From: Bradysia coprophila
Taxonomy: Eukaryota; Arthropoda; Insecta; Diptera; Sciaridae
Length of the DNA stretch: 64,000 bases
NCBI RefSeq assembly: GCF_014529535.1
Contig: NW_023503592.1
Coordinates: 1,487,248-1,551,247 of the forward strand
Direction: 5' to 3'
Shown: in pieces, positions 21,329 through 31,869 of the stretch
Position numbering within the stretch: the stretch's first letter is position 1
Layout: each line of letters begins with the position of its first letter
Made by a program: the position numbers and the translations under genes
The notes under the pieces: generated by a model
What the model was told of the DNA's origin: nothing
The model's input: the letters and a program-made list of their open reading frames with translations, nothing else
The model's database searches: none

Positions 21329-24300
21329 ATGCGGTGCAATTGGTTGGTTGTTGTGACAGCTCTGGTTATCCAGGTAAATACAGCTTCTTTTGTAAAGGGG
21401 TTTACATTCAATAAGAACAGCTTTAGGGTAAATTTAGAATTGAGTTGAAGGTCATTGGACTCGTTGGTGTTAAAGGCCGTAGAATGAAGGTCTGTCCCGA
21501 AATCATCTGACTACATAAAAAGATCAATTGGAATTTTATTTAATAGTCTTTGGGGCGCCAAAAAAAGCACAAAACTTGAATATACTAGGTACTACCTGAG
21601 GTAAGTCCATGTTGAGATGTCGGAAATACTGACTGTGTTGCCTTTTTGAGGCAGTCATAGAAGTTCAGTGGAAGGCAACTCAACATCGACCTGGTCGGTG
21701 TATATACTCGAATTGTGCGTGTTTTTAGGCCTACAAAAATAGAAAACTTGACCTTCATAACTGGGGTATTAACATCATAACATTTCCTAACAAAACTAAT
21801 TCCCTGAGTAACAACGTTCCCTCCCAAACTATTCTCACCTCAATTACTCAATTACTATTCAGCGTTTTGGTTTTTTTAATTCTCACATACGATAGTTTAG
21901 TCAGGTTTACTTTATCATGCCCGCACGTTAGTAAGCGAGTTTGACGCAAGTCCACTACCAAAGAAGTTTAAAATTTTTGGACTAAAATCACAAGTGGCAA
22001 GTGGCAAATAGGCTTATGGGTCGGTAATTTTCCAGCTTTGTTATGTCTCCTTTTTTATGCAGCAATGTAATTACCGCATTGGAGACATTGATTGAACAAA
22101 TCCGTGATTGCCTTTAATAAGGAGTCTCCACCTAGTTTAATGGCTTCCACTGGAACACCATCTTCTCCGGTAGACTTTTTGTTTTTCATCTCGGCTACTG
22201 CGGCCTTGACTTCATCAACAGTTATGTCGGGCATATCCTCCGATCCCACGTTTCTTATTATTGGTCTATCTTCGGTTTCTTCCGTTGGACTCTGTCTTGC
22301 TGAAGAAAACAAATTCTCATAAAATTCTGTTGCAATGTTTAATATCGCATTTCGATCCGTTTGGATCGTTCCTGTTTTGTCTCGTAATTTGAAGATTTCT
22401 TTTTTGGCGTTTGTCATTTTTCTCCGTAGGACTTTCATATTGCAGTTAGCTTCAATTATGTTTTGAGCCAATTGGACATTATATTTTCTTTCATCTGATC
22501 TCCTTGCTTTGTTGATACTTTTAGACAAGTTCCGGTATTCCACCGAATCTCGCCCTCCGTTTTTTACCAACTCTGCTCTGCTTGCGATCAGGTCTAATGT
22601 TTCTCTGCTGAGTTTTGATTCTTTCCCTTGGACGGATTTGCATTTGGATTTCATGAAACCCATTATTGTATCGACGATTTTGGTATTCAATTCGTCCAAT
22701 GTTTCACATTGATTGTTGACGTTATCTAATTCGGCTGTCATTTTCGTAGCAAATTCTTCATTTTGTGTGTAACGCCGTTGTACGTCAATCCTTTCACTTT
22801 TTTGAACTAGTTGTGATCTTTGAAATCTGGTATTTAACGTGACTCTTGCACGAACCATTCGGTGATCACTACCTGTTGAAAAACTGTTCTTAACGGTTGA
22901 CTTACAGCCAGTTATGATGTAATCGATCTCATTTTTCGTTACACCATCTGCACTAGCCCAAGTCCATTTCCGTTGAGGCTTTCCTGCAAAAATTGAATTC
23001 ATTGCGTACAAATTGTGTCGCTGTAGGAAGTTGAGTAAAGTATTTCCACGCTCATTTCTTTGGTCGTTGCTGAAACTACCAATAGAAACTTCGGAGTCTT
23101 CTTCTCGTTTTCCCAGCTTCGCATTGAAATCACCGATTAGATATTGGTAATGTGATGGGTTTTCGTCCAGAGCTTTCTCGACATCTTCATAGAATCTTTC
23201 TACTTCTTCGTCATCATGGGTGGTCGTGGGTGCGTAAACCTGAATTAATTTGACACTGTATCTGTTATTTATCTTCAGGCTTACGTATATCACTCGATCG
23301 GATATGCTTTTCGTGTGAGTTATGCGATCCGACCACCGCTTGTTTATGAACAATCCGACACCGTGCATCAGCATCTGACTGTCACTTCCTCGGTAGAAGA
23401 ATGTATGCCCTGATTGTAATTTCAGGCATTCCTCTCCAGGTTTTCTCACTTCGCTCACTCCCACAACATCCCATTTTATCTTTTCTAGCTCTTCTTCCAT
23501 TTCTTGCATTTTTTGTCTTGTCGACAATGTTCTGGCATTATATTTGGCAATGTATAATTCGTTGTGGCTTCGTTTGAAGGTTTTTAGCATTAAAACACCA
23601 CGCTTGCTACTGCGGGTTGGTGAATATGAAAGCTTTACTTTGCTCGCCCCCGGTAATCCCCGAGCTCTGACCCGCACAATTCTGCACGTTCCGGGACCAC
23701 AGTGCCTATCAAAGTACACAGTGCCCGACGGGGTAGTGTTACTCTTTTTGAACATTCTTTTCCATAAAGCTTTGCCCATTCTTTTGAACCTATCTGAGCA
23801 AAAGGTTATTGGCGTCTTTTAAAGGACGTCCTTTAAAAGCTTAACCTAGTAGCTAATAAGAATTCTGGGATCGTTCTATCCTTGGGTTTCCTGATCGTGT
23901 TGTTTCGCCTCAACGTTGGTCCCTTAACCCCAATTCTTTCGGCTTCCAGCTCACGATTCATTCAGCCTTAAGATTGATCTATCTAATCCTATCTTATCTA
24001 CTGCTACCTCCTCGTTAAACTTCATTCGCACTCTTAAATTTAGATAACTCTCCTAAGAGAGTCATTGCCCGGAGGGTAAGACGAGGACTTAAAAAGAGCA
24101 CTTGATAGGTAGATAGTTGCACGCCTGACGCATATGCATTTAAGCGCTACCCTATCTATCTACCCCACCCATCCCCATTTTCATGAAATTTCATTAAATG
24201 AAAAATTTTGTATGGGTAAGGATCTGGTCCGATTTTACTGAATGCTGTTCTGAGCTCCCAATAGGTCCCTGAATCGATGTGCATTCTTAGTTTTTGGGTG

Positions 24301-27300
24301 CATTTCGGAAAAACTTCTTTTTTGTTGAAGAGGGGTGTGAGAATGCCTCACCCCCAGTGATATCAGTAGTTTTGGAAGTAAACACATTCATGGACTTGCG
24401 TCACATTTACCCTAAAGGGTTTTAGTACTGATCCATGGTAACATAACAGCGGAAAATTTTTAAATTCGAATTTCTGCAGGGGTCCATTGTGAACAACAAA
24501 ACAGTTGCTTAAACATCATGATAAACATTTGACAGTGTTGACTTTAATTTACATTGGAAATATTAAATGGATTCGATATTCCACATCTATTTGATTGGTA
24601 TATTTAATCGGTACATAAAAACACTTTGCAAAATGGAACGCACGTGAAGTATGGTGGAAGTTATATGATGTTAATTGGTACATAAAAAATTTGACGCCTA
24701 TTCGAACTATATAAATTTTGTAAAGACAAATTGCTACCAAAAACATTCTTGCTTCAATTAGAAGTCCATCAACAAGACGCATCGTCATTTTACAATACTC
24801 TCTCAGCTCAAAAATACGCCTCGAATTTTTAATAATCGTTTTTCGTCTCTCGTTATTTTAAAGACTATTGCGTTACCGTCCACAACATATACGTAATAGC
24901 GAAACAAGCGAAAGTGCCTAGTCATCGAACCTAGTTACCGGCCGCGGCCGTCTCAGAATCCTTACAATATATCTATAGTTGAATCCCCCTTGGCAATCGA
25001 CTTGGTATATTCCTGATCCGCCAAAAAACCCTACAGGGTGAAGGTGACGCAAGTCCTTGTGTCTACTTACAAAATAATTGAGATCGCTGAGGGTGATGCA
25101 TTCTGCGCCTGTCCGCAAAAGTTTTATCAACAAAATATTGAGTCAAAAATTTTTACAGTGAACGACATCTCAAATGTCTCACTGTAATTTTTTTCAGAGA
25201 ATGTCATTGTGAATTTGCAATGACACAATAAAATTCTCAGAAAAATTTGACAGTGAGACATTTGAGATGTCGTTCACTGTAGAAAGAAAATTTTACAAAA
25301 AAAAAATTGCGTCACAAAATGACTTTTTTGGTAGTGGACTTGCGTCACTCCCACTTACTAATTTGCGGGTATGATTCGTGTAGTTCTGGAATTATGTCCT
25401 TAGAAGAACCTTGGAGGTCTGTAAGACTATTTCCACTTCGATGGACCAATTCTATATTGTTTTGTCTGTAAATTGATTTTAACTCACGTGTTAAATGTGC
25501 TACACGTGTCTGGTCCATATACCATGCTGACCCTGGCAGCTTCTTATTCCATGGTTTCTTTTTCAAGTCGAAAACTTAGTTAAACGTTTTTCCGATCGTG
25601 TTTCCTCAATATACGGTCCACCGACTCCGTTTTACAGCCATTGATTCACCCTATGTCCAAGATTGTCGTTTTGGAGAAGTTAGTTTTCTGTATTCTTTCA
25701 CCAACAATTTACCTATTTTCTCAGTTCGCGCATCATTATTCTACAATACAACGTCTTAGCATCCATCCCTCTCTTGCGTTACATAATTTTTATAATCGAT
25801 CCCCTACTTAATTGCTGTATTTACATGGTTATCCTGCGTACTTATGCTTTTGTGTTGTATTAAACAGAGATTGTCGTTCTTTTCAGGGTTCTCTTCCTGG
25901 TACAACTTCTGCTACTTCAGTTAAAATACCACGCAGTGAACAATTACTATGTCAACAGATAAAATGTGCACCAGCGACCTGTTGTAAATACGGAGTTGTG
26001 AAACAAACTTTGCAGAATGGATTCCCACGATGCGAACGATGCAGAGAATTATCCGAATGTCCAATGGTCAAATGTGCAGCACCAACTGATTGCAAGTTTG
26101 GAGTTGTAAAAGACACCTTCGAAAATGGATGTCCGGGATGTGAAAGATGCAGAGAACTATCCGAATGTCCAATGGTCAAATGTGCAGCAGCGACTGATTG
26201 CAAGTTTGGAGTTGTGAAAGACACCTTAGAAAATGGATGTCCGGGGTGTGAAAGATGCAGAGAATTTTGGGAATGTCCACAGTTAAACTGTTTGGCAGTT
26301 GCTTGTGAATATGGAACAGTTCCAACATATTTCGACAATGGATGTCCCGGATGTGGAAGATGTAGAGAGTTGTCTGAATGTCCAATGGTCAAGTGTGCAG
26401 CAGCGACTGATTGCAAGTTTGGAGTTGTGAAAGACACCTTCGAAAATGGATGTCCGGGATGTGAAAGATGCAGAGAACTATCCGAATGTCCAATGGTCAA
26501 ATGTGCAGCAGCGACTGATTGCAAGTTTGGAGTTGTGAAAGACACCTTAGAAAATGGATGTCCGGGGTGTGAAAGATGCAGAGAATTTTGGGAATGTCCA
26601 CAGTTAAACTGTTTGGCAGTTGCTTGTGAATATGGAACAGTTCCAACATATTTCGACAATGGATGTCCCGGATGTGGAAGATGTAGAGAGTTGTCTGAAT
26701 GTCCAATGGTCAAGTGTGCAGCAGCGACTGATTGCAAGTTTGGAGTTGTGAAAGACACCTTCGAAAATGGATGTCCGGGATGTGAAAGATGCAGAGAACT
26801 ATCCGAATGTCCAATGGTCAAATGTGCAGCAGCGACTGATTGCAAGTTTGGAGTTGTGAAAGACACCTTAGAAAATGGATGCCCGGGGTGTGAAAGATGC
26901 AGAGAATTTTGGGAATGTCCACAGTTAAACTGTTTGGCAGTTGCTTGTGAATACGGAAAAGTTCCAACATATTTCGACAATGGATGTCCCGGATGTGGAA
27001 GATGCAGAGAATTATCCGAATGTCCAATGGTCAAGTGTGCAGCAGCGACTGATTGCAAGTTTGGAGTTGTGAAAGACACCTTCGAAAATGGATGTCCGGG
27101 ATGTGAAAGATGCAGAGAACTATCCGAATGTCCAATGGTCAAATGTGCAGCAGCGACTGATTGCAAGTTTGGAGTTGTGAAAGACACCTTAGAAAATGGA
27201 TGCCCGGGGTGTGAAAGATGCAGAGAATTTTGGGAATGTCCACAGTTAAACTGTTTGGCAGTTGCTTGTGAATACGGAAAAGTTCCAACATATTTCGACA

Positions 27301-27560
27301 ATGGATGTCCCAGATGTGGAAGATGTAGAGAGTTGTCTGAATGTCCAATGGTCAAGTGTGCAGCAGCGACTGATTGCAAGTTTGGAGTTGTAAAAGACAC
27401 CTTAGAAAATGGATGTCCGGGGTGTGAAAGATGCAGAAAATTATCCGAATGTCCGCAATTAGACTGTTTAGCTTGTGAATATGGAAGTATTCCAAAATAC
27501 TTAGACAACGGTTGTCCTGGATGTGGTAAGTGCAAGGAGTTATCTGAATGTCAGAGTTAA
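21329..27560 (+). CDS. Secreted protein with about 15 antistasin-like cysteine-rich units
   Basis: Exon 1 (21329-21373) encodes 15 residues, MRCNWLVVVTALVIQ, a signal-peptide core, ending CAG|GTAAAT. Exon 2 (25887-27560) follows TTCTTTTCAG in phase 0 and starts GSLPGTTSATS; total 572 residues. From about residue 37 there are about 15 units of 35-36 residues with the spacing C-x4-C-x5-C-x13-C-x2-C-x2-C (for example ECPMVKC, DCKFG, NGCPGCERC). This six-Cys pattern with G after the third Cys fits antistasin-type modules, which in leeches and other animals inhibit serine proteases. The units form triplets (F type, L type, ECPQLNC type), repeated four times every 321 bp. The first unit has GFPRC in place of GCPGC, losing a Cys. 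The 4.5-kb intron contains RTE and Penelope-like debris. Likely secreted; protease inhibition is inferred. The exon join is inferred from phase and signals only. Confidence 0.7.
21918..21963. repeat. Repeat end with TGACGCAAGTCC
   Basis: CCCGCACGTTAGTAAGCGAG followed by TGACGCAAGTCCACTACCAA resembles, in opposite orientation, the sequence at about 25326-25375. It is probably a terminal part of a dispersed element. The same 12-mer recurs at 24392, 25044, 25336 and 29828. Confidence 0.5.
22008..24178 (-). mobile_element. RTE-type retrotransposon copy 3, 5' part with endonuclease, 3' part missing
   Basis: The minus-strand frame 23779-22055 (574 residues) starts with a short basic leader, then an APE-type endonuclease at about residues 75-330 (YNARTLS, WDVVGVSEVRKPG, IQVYAPTT, GDFNAKLG, WTWAS, IDYI, GSDHRMV), a linker, and the start of the reverse transcriptase (GEDGVPVEAIKLGGDSL). 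A 29-bp deletion at about 22079, bounded by CAT microhomology, shifts the frame so the last residues are foreign. Homology stops at 22008, so the catalytic region, C-terminus and (AAG)n tail are lost. The region up to about 24178 is probable 5' UTR with a GATAGATAGGG hairpin. It lies in the intron of the antistasin-like gene, antisense to it. Confidence 0.85.
24179..24917. other. Intronic DNA, no gene seen
   Basis: Contains GGACTTGCGTCA at 24392, one copy of a 12-mer shared with four nearby sites. Otherwise AT-rich and featureless. Confidence 0.35.
25030..25370. mobile_element. Insertion carrying TGACGCAAGTCC near both ends
   Basis: It interrupts the Penelope-like frame between HES and SGIY. 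Both ends carry the 12-mer TGACGCAAGTCC in inverted orientation (25044-25055 and 25336-25347), and the middle is a 126-bp palindrome (25155-25280). Non-coding; a MITE-type insertion is the simplest reading. Confidence 0.5.
25155..25280. repeat. Palindrome ACAGTGAACGACATCTCAAA
   Basis: ACAGTGAACGACATCTCAAA and following bases at 25155 match the reverse complement ending at 25280 perfectly for about 38 bp, with further pairing inward (CAGAGAATG / inverted ATTCTC). It could form a strong hairpin in the intron transcript. Confidence 0.75.
26053..27480 (+). repeat. 321-bp higher-order repeat inside the antistasin-like exon
   Basis: Three sub-units of about 107 bp form a block of 321 bp that is present four times with only a few base differences between blocks. 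Differences such as GAATATGGAACAG versus GAATACGGAAAAG mark blocks 1-2 and 3-4 as pairs. The period divides by three, so the frame is kept whatever the copy number. Confidence 0.9.
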
Positions 27561-28481
27561 CTACTTAACCGTTTAATATAGGGATAAGTGAACTATGAAC
27601 TATGAAATTGAATGTTGAGAAGTCCCTATCTGTAGTATACCATAAATATACGTTTTATACGTCCGTGTATGTGTACAACCAAAAGTTTCTTTCAAATCGT
27701 TTTCTAATTTTCAATAATTTCAGCAATCTTATAATCCTGAATTTGCTCGCCACGCCGATTCTATGATTCCCGTGTTCGTCACAACTTCTAGTTTTGTTGA
27801 TTATCGAGTCAAGATGTTTGAAGCTGGTGCTATCTGCCGATGGGGCTTGTGGGTCACTGAATGGTAGGAACAAGATCTCAGTCTGACTCATTAACTCTTA
27901 GCCTGTGGTTTTCGAGAATATTCTTCTTGTAAAACAGTTCCTGGACCTTAACGACGTTGGTCTAGCAAGTGAGACAGTAGCGAATAGTGCGCTCAGTAAG
28001 AGCTTTCGCTTTACTTCGGGTGTAAGAAAGTTAATGACAATGTTGAAGACAGTGAGCTGAGTGTGGAAATGCACTTAGAGTAACTGATAGCCGCAATGTT
28101 TTTGTACGATATGTCACCAGTGAAAAAATGACGATCAGCGTCATCTCCTAATATAACAACCTTGGACCATCGCAGCAATTTGCTACGATCTCGACCTGAC
28201 TGATTTTCAAAATGTTTTAATTTTCGCAGAATTGCTTTATTTTGTATCCAGAATACAACCAAATTCCGTTCTCTCGACTCGAACTATCAAAAACTATAAA
28301 AATGTTGACCAGCTCTAATACATAAATATGAGACGTGTTAATATTCCGACGCAGCCTTTTCCTTCTATAATCAATGTTTAGCAGCTTGGATTGTTCGTGT
28401 ATTTGTCAATAATAAATTTGGTGAAGCGAATGTTGTTATTCAAAAACTGTCGCATCTCGTTCCCAACTTTTGACTTCCGTT
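27561..28481. other. No gene seen
   Basis: This is the 3' flank of the antistasin-like gene; no standard AATAAA is seen close to its stop. Minus-strand frames at 27655-27891 and 28011-28262 have no recognisable features; the latter could hold a further exon of the small secreted gene but shows no clear splice sites. Confidence 0.35.
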
Positions 28482-28978
28482 TCAAATTGTAACACAATAT
28501 GACTGCAGGAAGGGTCCTGACCAGACATACGAATTCCATAAGCCGGTTAAGCTACCTGCGGAGACTTTTGATGCTGTTAAGTCAAACCAATCCGGTTTCG
28601 AATAGGCTGACATCTTGTAACAGTAGCTAGTTTCAAGTGCAGCTACTACACAAATTAGCAGACAGATGGAGCCCTTCATTTTTCTGTAAGAAAGGAAGAC
28701 AAAATAAATCTATGAACAGTAGCTCTACACATAGCAACGATAAAGAGACCTATTCCAATTTTTTTGTTCTCCTGTCTGTGATAGTAAAACAGCGCAGCAG
28801 TAAAGTTTGACAGCACAACAAAATGAGAAATTTGAATTAGGTGTCGTTCGCGACGTGGAGGAGGCCTAATTCATGGGGGAGACATTTTATGAGAACCAAA
28901 GAAAAATTGGAATTAGTTCTATTTCGCGTTGCTGTGTGCATCTATACTTAGTTGAGCAAGTTAAAATGTTACCTTACT
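28482..28978 (-). CDS. Small putative secreted protein with 5' UTR exon
   Basis: The coding exon begins after TTTCTTACAG (exon from 28683) with ATG at 28679 and ends at 28482; 65 residues. The first 20 (MKGSICLLICVVAALETSYC) form a clear signal peptide; the mature part is short, aromatic-rich and has a single later Cys. A non-coding first exon of about 55-60 bases lies at about 29035-28978, ending AATAA|GTAAGG, with a TATA box at 29066-29073. An internal GCAG|GTAGC could be a donor, so the mature protein may differ. I do not recognise the family. Signal, acceptor and TATA together make the gene credible. Confidence 0.5.
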
Positions 28979-29065
28979 TATTAGAATTTTCTGCTGCTGG
29001 TCTTCTATTATCAAATGCTGAGGCAAAGGTTGATGAATGAATGTTTCGGTTCAAGCAATCCACGA

Positions 29066-29073
29066 TATTTATA
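29066..29073 (-). promoter_or_regulatory. TATA box of the small secreted-protein gene
   Basis: On the minus strand CGTATAAATATCG; about 30 bp downstream is a CATTCATTCATCAACC stretch suited to an initiator. It lies about 390 bp upstream of the ATG across one short intron. Confidence 0.5.
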
Positions 29074-29525
29074 CGTACGCCAATACGACATTTCTCTTTA
29101 TCTATCATGTTTTCTAAAGAAACGTTGTTTTCGTTCGTTAATATATCGCATTCTGATAAGGATCTGACGAAAATACAATCGTTTTTATTGCTCAATGTGA
29201 ATTAATTACTCATGCTCACCTTCATTGATACGTTTATTTTCCTACTGTTTTGATAAACACAAAAACATGTTTTCGCAATGCAAATTTCAGAGAAAAAATG
29301 ATGATGCGGCTCCGTGCGGCTCTGTGTTTAACAAAGACGCAATGTTTCTGGAGTAAAATTTACTTTGTTAAAAATTGTTCAGTTTAGATGATCGAGACGC
29401 AGAATGCGGCTCCTAGTGGATGTCAGTTTTGTAACACCTGCGTCACCTTCACCCTCTAACGACTTTTTTCACTGATCGATGTGGTACTATAAATGTCAAA
29501 TGTACCCAAGTCTATTCGTCTCCCT

Positions 29526-29556
29526 TGAAGCTGAAACAGGCTGAAAAAGAAGAAGA
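29526..29556 (+). mobile_element. Minimal RTE 3'-end copy, plus strand
   Basis: GAAACAGGCTGAAAAAGAAG followed by AAGAG equals the last 15-16 bases plus tail of the RTE copies in this window. Nothing further upstream matches, so it would be an extreme 5' truncation. No clear target duplication is seen. Confidence 0.4.
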
Positions 29557-31869
29557 GTGTCAATTTCCGACACAGTCAGCCGTGAAATGATATTTTGACA
29601 GAAAATGTATGGACTATCTGTCATTATTTCACTGCTAGTCCCGGTTCATAGTACTTCTCACTAATGGAATTTTGAAAACCGACACAGTTTCTGTGAATTT
29701 TGCATTTATTTTGATATGAAGAAATCAAAAACTCAAGTATAAGACACAGAAACAAAAAATGTGTTGCTTTTCAAAATTCCGCGCATGTAAATGAAAAACT
29801 TCGGTTGGATCTTTTTTTTTCTAGCTTGGACTTGCGTCACGGTGCTTTACTAACGTGGACGAAGTGAACGCGGCCAAGTTGACATACGGTTTGTGTTTGG
29901 CAGGAAAGTAAAATGTAAAGTTTTAAGTGTTTTAAGCTGTTGTTTCTTTGCCGGTGAACATAATTATCAATATAAGACGTTCATCAACGCTAAGCACATG
30001 GAGTACAGTGATTAGCTCGGCAGGTTAATCAACAAATCGGACACGAAAATCAGAGCAGGAAACATAACCTCAACTCGCGCCAACACAGCATTATGATCAA
30101 CTGATGGGCTTTGTATCAAGGATGTTGACAACCAATTTTGTTTCGTTCCCATGGATTGGTCCTTGAAGATTGCTTATCGAATGTCAACAAACCGGCGACT
30201 GTACATTTCATCCGAAATCTCCCAGTCAATGATCACAAAGTCAAACATTAATTCATCGCAACCCCAAATTTTGGTCGAACGCAACGATATGAAAGTTTCG
30301 CATGGTTTAGATTTTCAATTCATGATGACCGAACATTTCATTGAAATCTCCCGGTCAATGGAAATCGAGTCGACTGCCTACCAACATATCAAAGGAACAG
30401 ATCTACACCGGCTAGGCGGCTGGTCATATTTACCGTACACATCTCTTCAAGTAATTATTTTGTCATCGTTTCACATGGTCTCGTATCCCATTCGAATATG
30501 GCTGAACATTTCTTCGGAGATCTCCCAGTCAGGAAATCTGTGACCATCAGTGGAACTTGTCATTTGAAATCATGCTGGCCGGATGGATAAGAATTTTGAA
30601 TTGTTTTTACATTGTCGATACAACATTTTGTTGTATTGTGCTTTTGTTTGTATTTTGTGGTTTACAAGCCATTGGAATAAATACTAACGTGGCGACATGA
30701 AATTTTTACTTTATTTTAAAACATTCTATATGGAGTTCCCGCCCATTTCAAACCTTCAATTAGTTCATTTGTACATGCTCAACATCGCCCTCGCACCCAT
30801 TTCCAACTTTTACTTTGCCTAAAACGCCCATGCGGCGCCAGATTTCTACCAAAAACGCGGCCCGACCCTAACCCAGTCCGACCCGCACCCGAACCCGATT
30901 CAATTTTTCTCGGACTTCGGATTATCTCGTTTCTAAAATTTAATTCGGGTCGGGCTCGGGTTATAAATTTGGAACATTATTGCTGAACAAAGTTTTACTT
31001 CAAAAATTTCAGTTTAAAAAATATTTAACTTTAAACTTAAAAGTAATTGTCAACTTTCGAGAAAAACTGAAAAATCTGTAGGAAAATTGGAAAATCGCGG
31101 AAAGTTTTTCATGTCAAAATTTTGTAGCTTTCATTTAAGTTATCACAAGGTGTCCTACGTGCCACACAGCCTGAGAAATCACTCGACAAAGACACATCTG
31201 CACTTAAGCTTTAAAGAGACGAGGCGGAGCCAAGTGCAGCCTAAGATTTTGTCTCTTTTTCTAGAACCTATTGTTTCGATGCCCCCAACAATCTCCAATC
31301 ACTTGATTTGTCCAACCCGCTCGGTAAGCGTTCTGTCCTTATCGACTCGACTAAAATTGGCGCGCCTAACAAGTGGGAATCGTTCGGTTATTCCATCGTT
31401 ATAATAATGTAGTCTAACAAATCTATCAAACACTTGAAAGTAAGCTTACGCTCGGACTGTGTTGCAATTTTTCCTTAAGTTTTCACATTTTTCTTAAAGA
31501 CGAACAATGTCGGGCCAGCCCGAAACTTTGTTTTTGAAACCCGAGCCCGACTAATTTTTGAAGCCCGGACCCAAGCCCGGTCGGGCCGGGTCGGGCAGGT
31601 GAATTTTGAGCGGCCCACACATCTCCAGTATGAACTGAATATTACGGCACAGTCCAGTAGATTTTTTGCGATACCAGCCCCAGCTATTGGCGTAACGTCC
31701 TCATAGACAACCTTGGTTCAAGCTGAATGATTGCAAACGATTTGAGATATTCATTAAATAAACGGACATTTTCCATTATTTCGCCTGTGGTGAAATAAAA
31801 GTTGCCTGAGCTATCTTGAAAAACAAATTTTTATTTATCAAAAAAATGCCAACCGTTTCTCGCCCAATA
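29557..31869. other. Gene-poor stretch with CCCG-rich repeats
   Basis: A 130-codon frame at 30151-30543 has no recognisable domain. At about 30845-30955 and 31505-31620 CCCGAACCCG / GGGCCGGGTCGGG repeats face each other, with CCACACATCTCC at one edge. A similar CCCGGCCCGA element with GTGCGGGCC / GGCGCGCAC edges lies at 53325-53490. The two halves may bound one element of about 780 bp. GGACTTGCGTCA occurs at 29828. Confidence 0.4.

Larger units (their letters stand above)
24918..25566 (-). pseudogene. Possible Penelope-like element remnant, split by a MITE
   Basis: Minus strand: the frame 25566-25367 encodes LTRELKSIYRQNNIELVHRS and DLQGSSKDIIPELHES. After an interruption of about 330 bp, the frame at about 25040-24918 encodes GIYQVDCQGGFNYRYIV. 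The order (linker with NxL...KD, then GIY plus a Cys) is that of the start of a GIY-YIG nuclease in Penelope-like elements. The second half of the motif reads YRYIVRI where YIG is expected, so it is decayed. No reverse transcriptase is nearby. Family assignment is tentative. Confidence 0.4.

Noticed and set aside
22092-23822. Plus-strand open frames across RTE copy 3
   Set aside because: They are shadows of the minus-strand endonuclease ORF; similar shadows lie opposite the other RTE copies.
21918-25375. A single 3.45-kb transposon bounded by the inverted CCCGCA...TGACGCAAGTCC ends
   Set aside because: The right end is better explained as one edge of the 330-bp insertion in the Penelope-like frame, and no matching target duplication was found for the long version.
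25952-27535. 527-codon antisense open frame through the Cys-rich repeat
   Set aside because: It exists because the sense repeat is 107 codons long and free of antisense stops; the sense frame has Cys spacing, a signal exon and splice sites.
30151-30543. 130-codon open frame
   Set aside because: No domain, signal peptide or splice support, and it lies among repeats.
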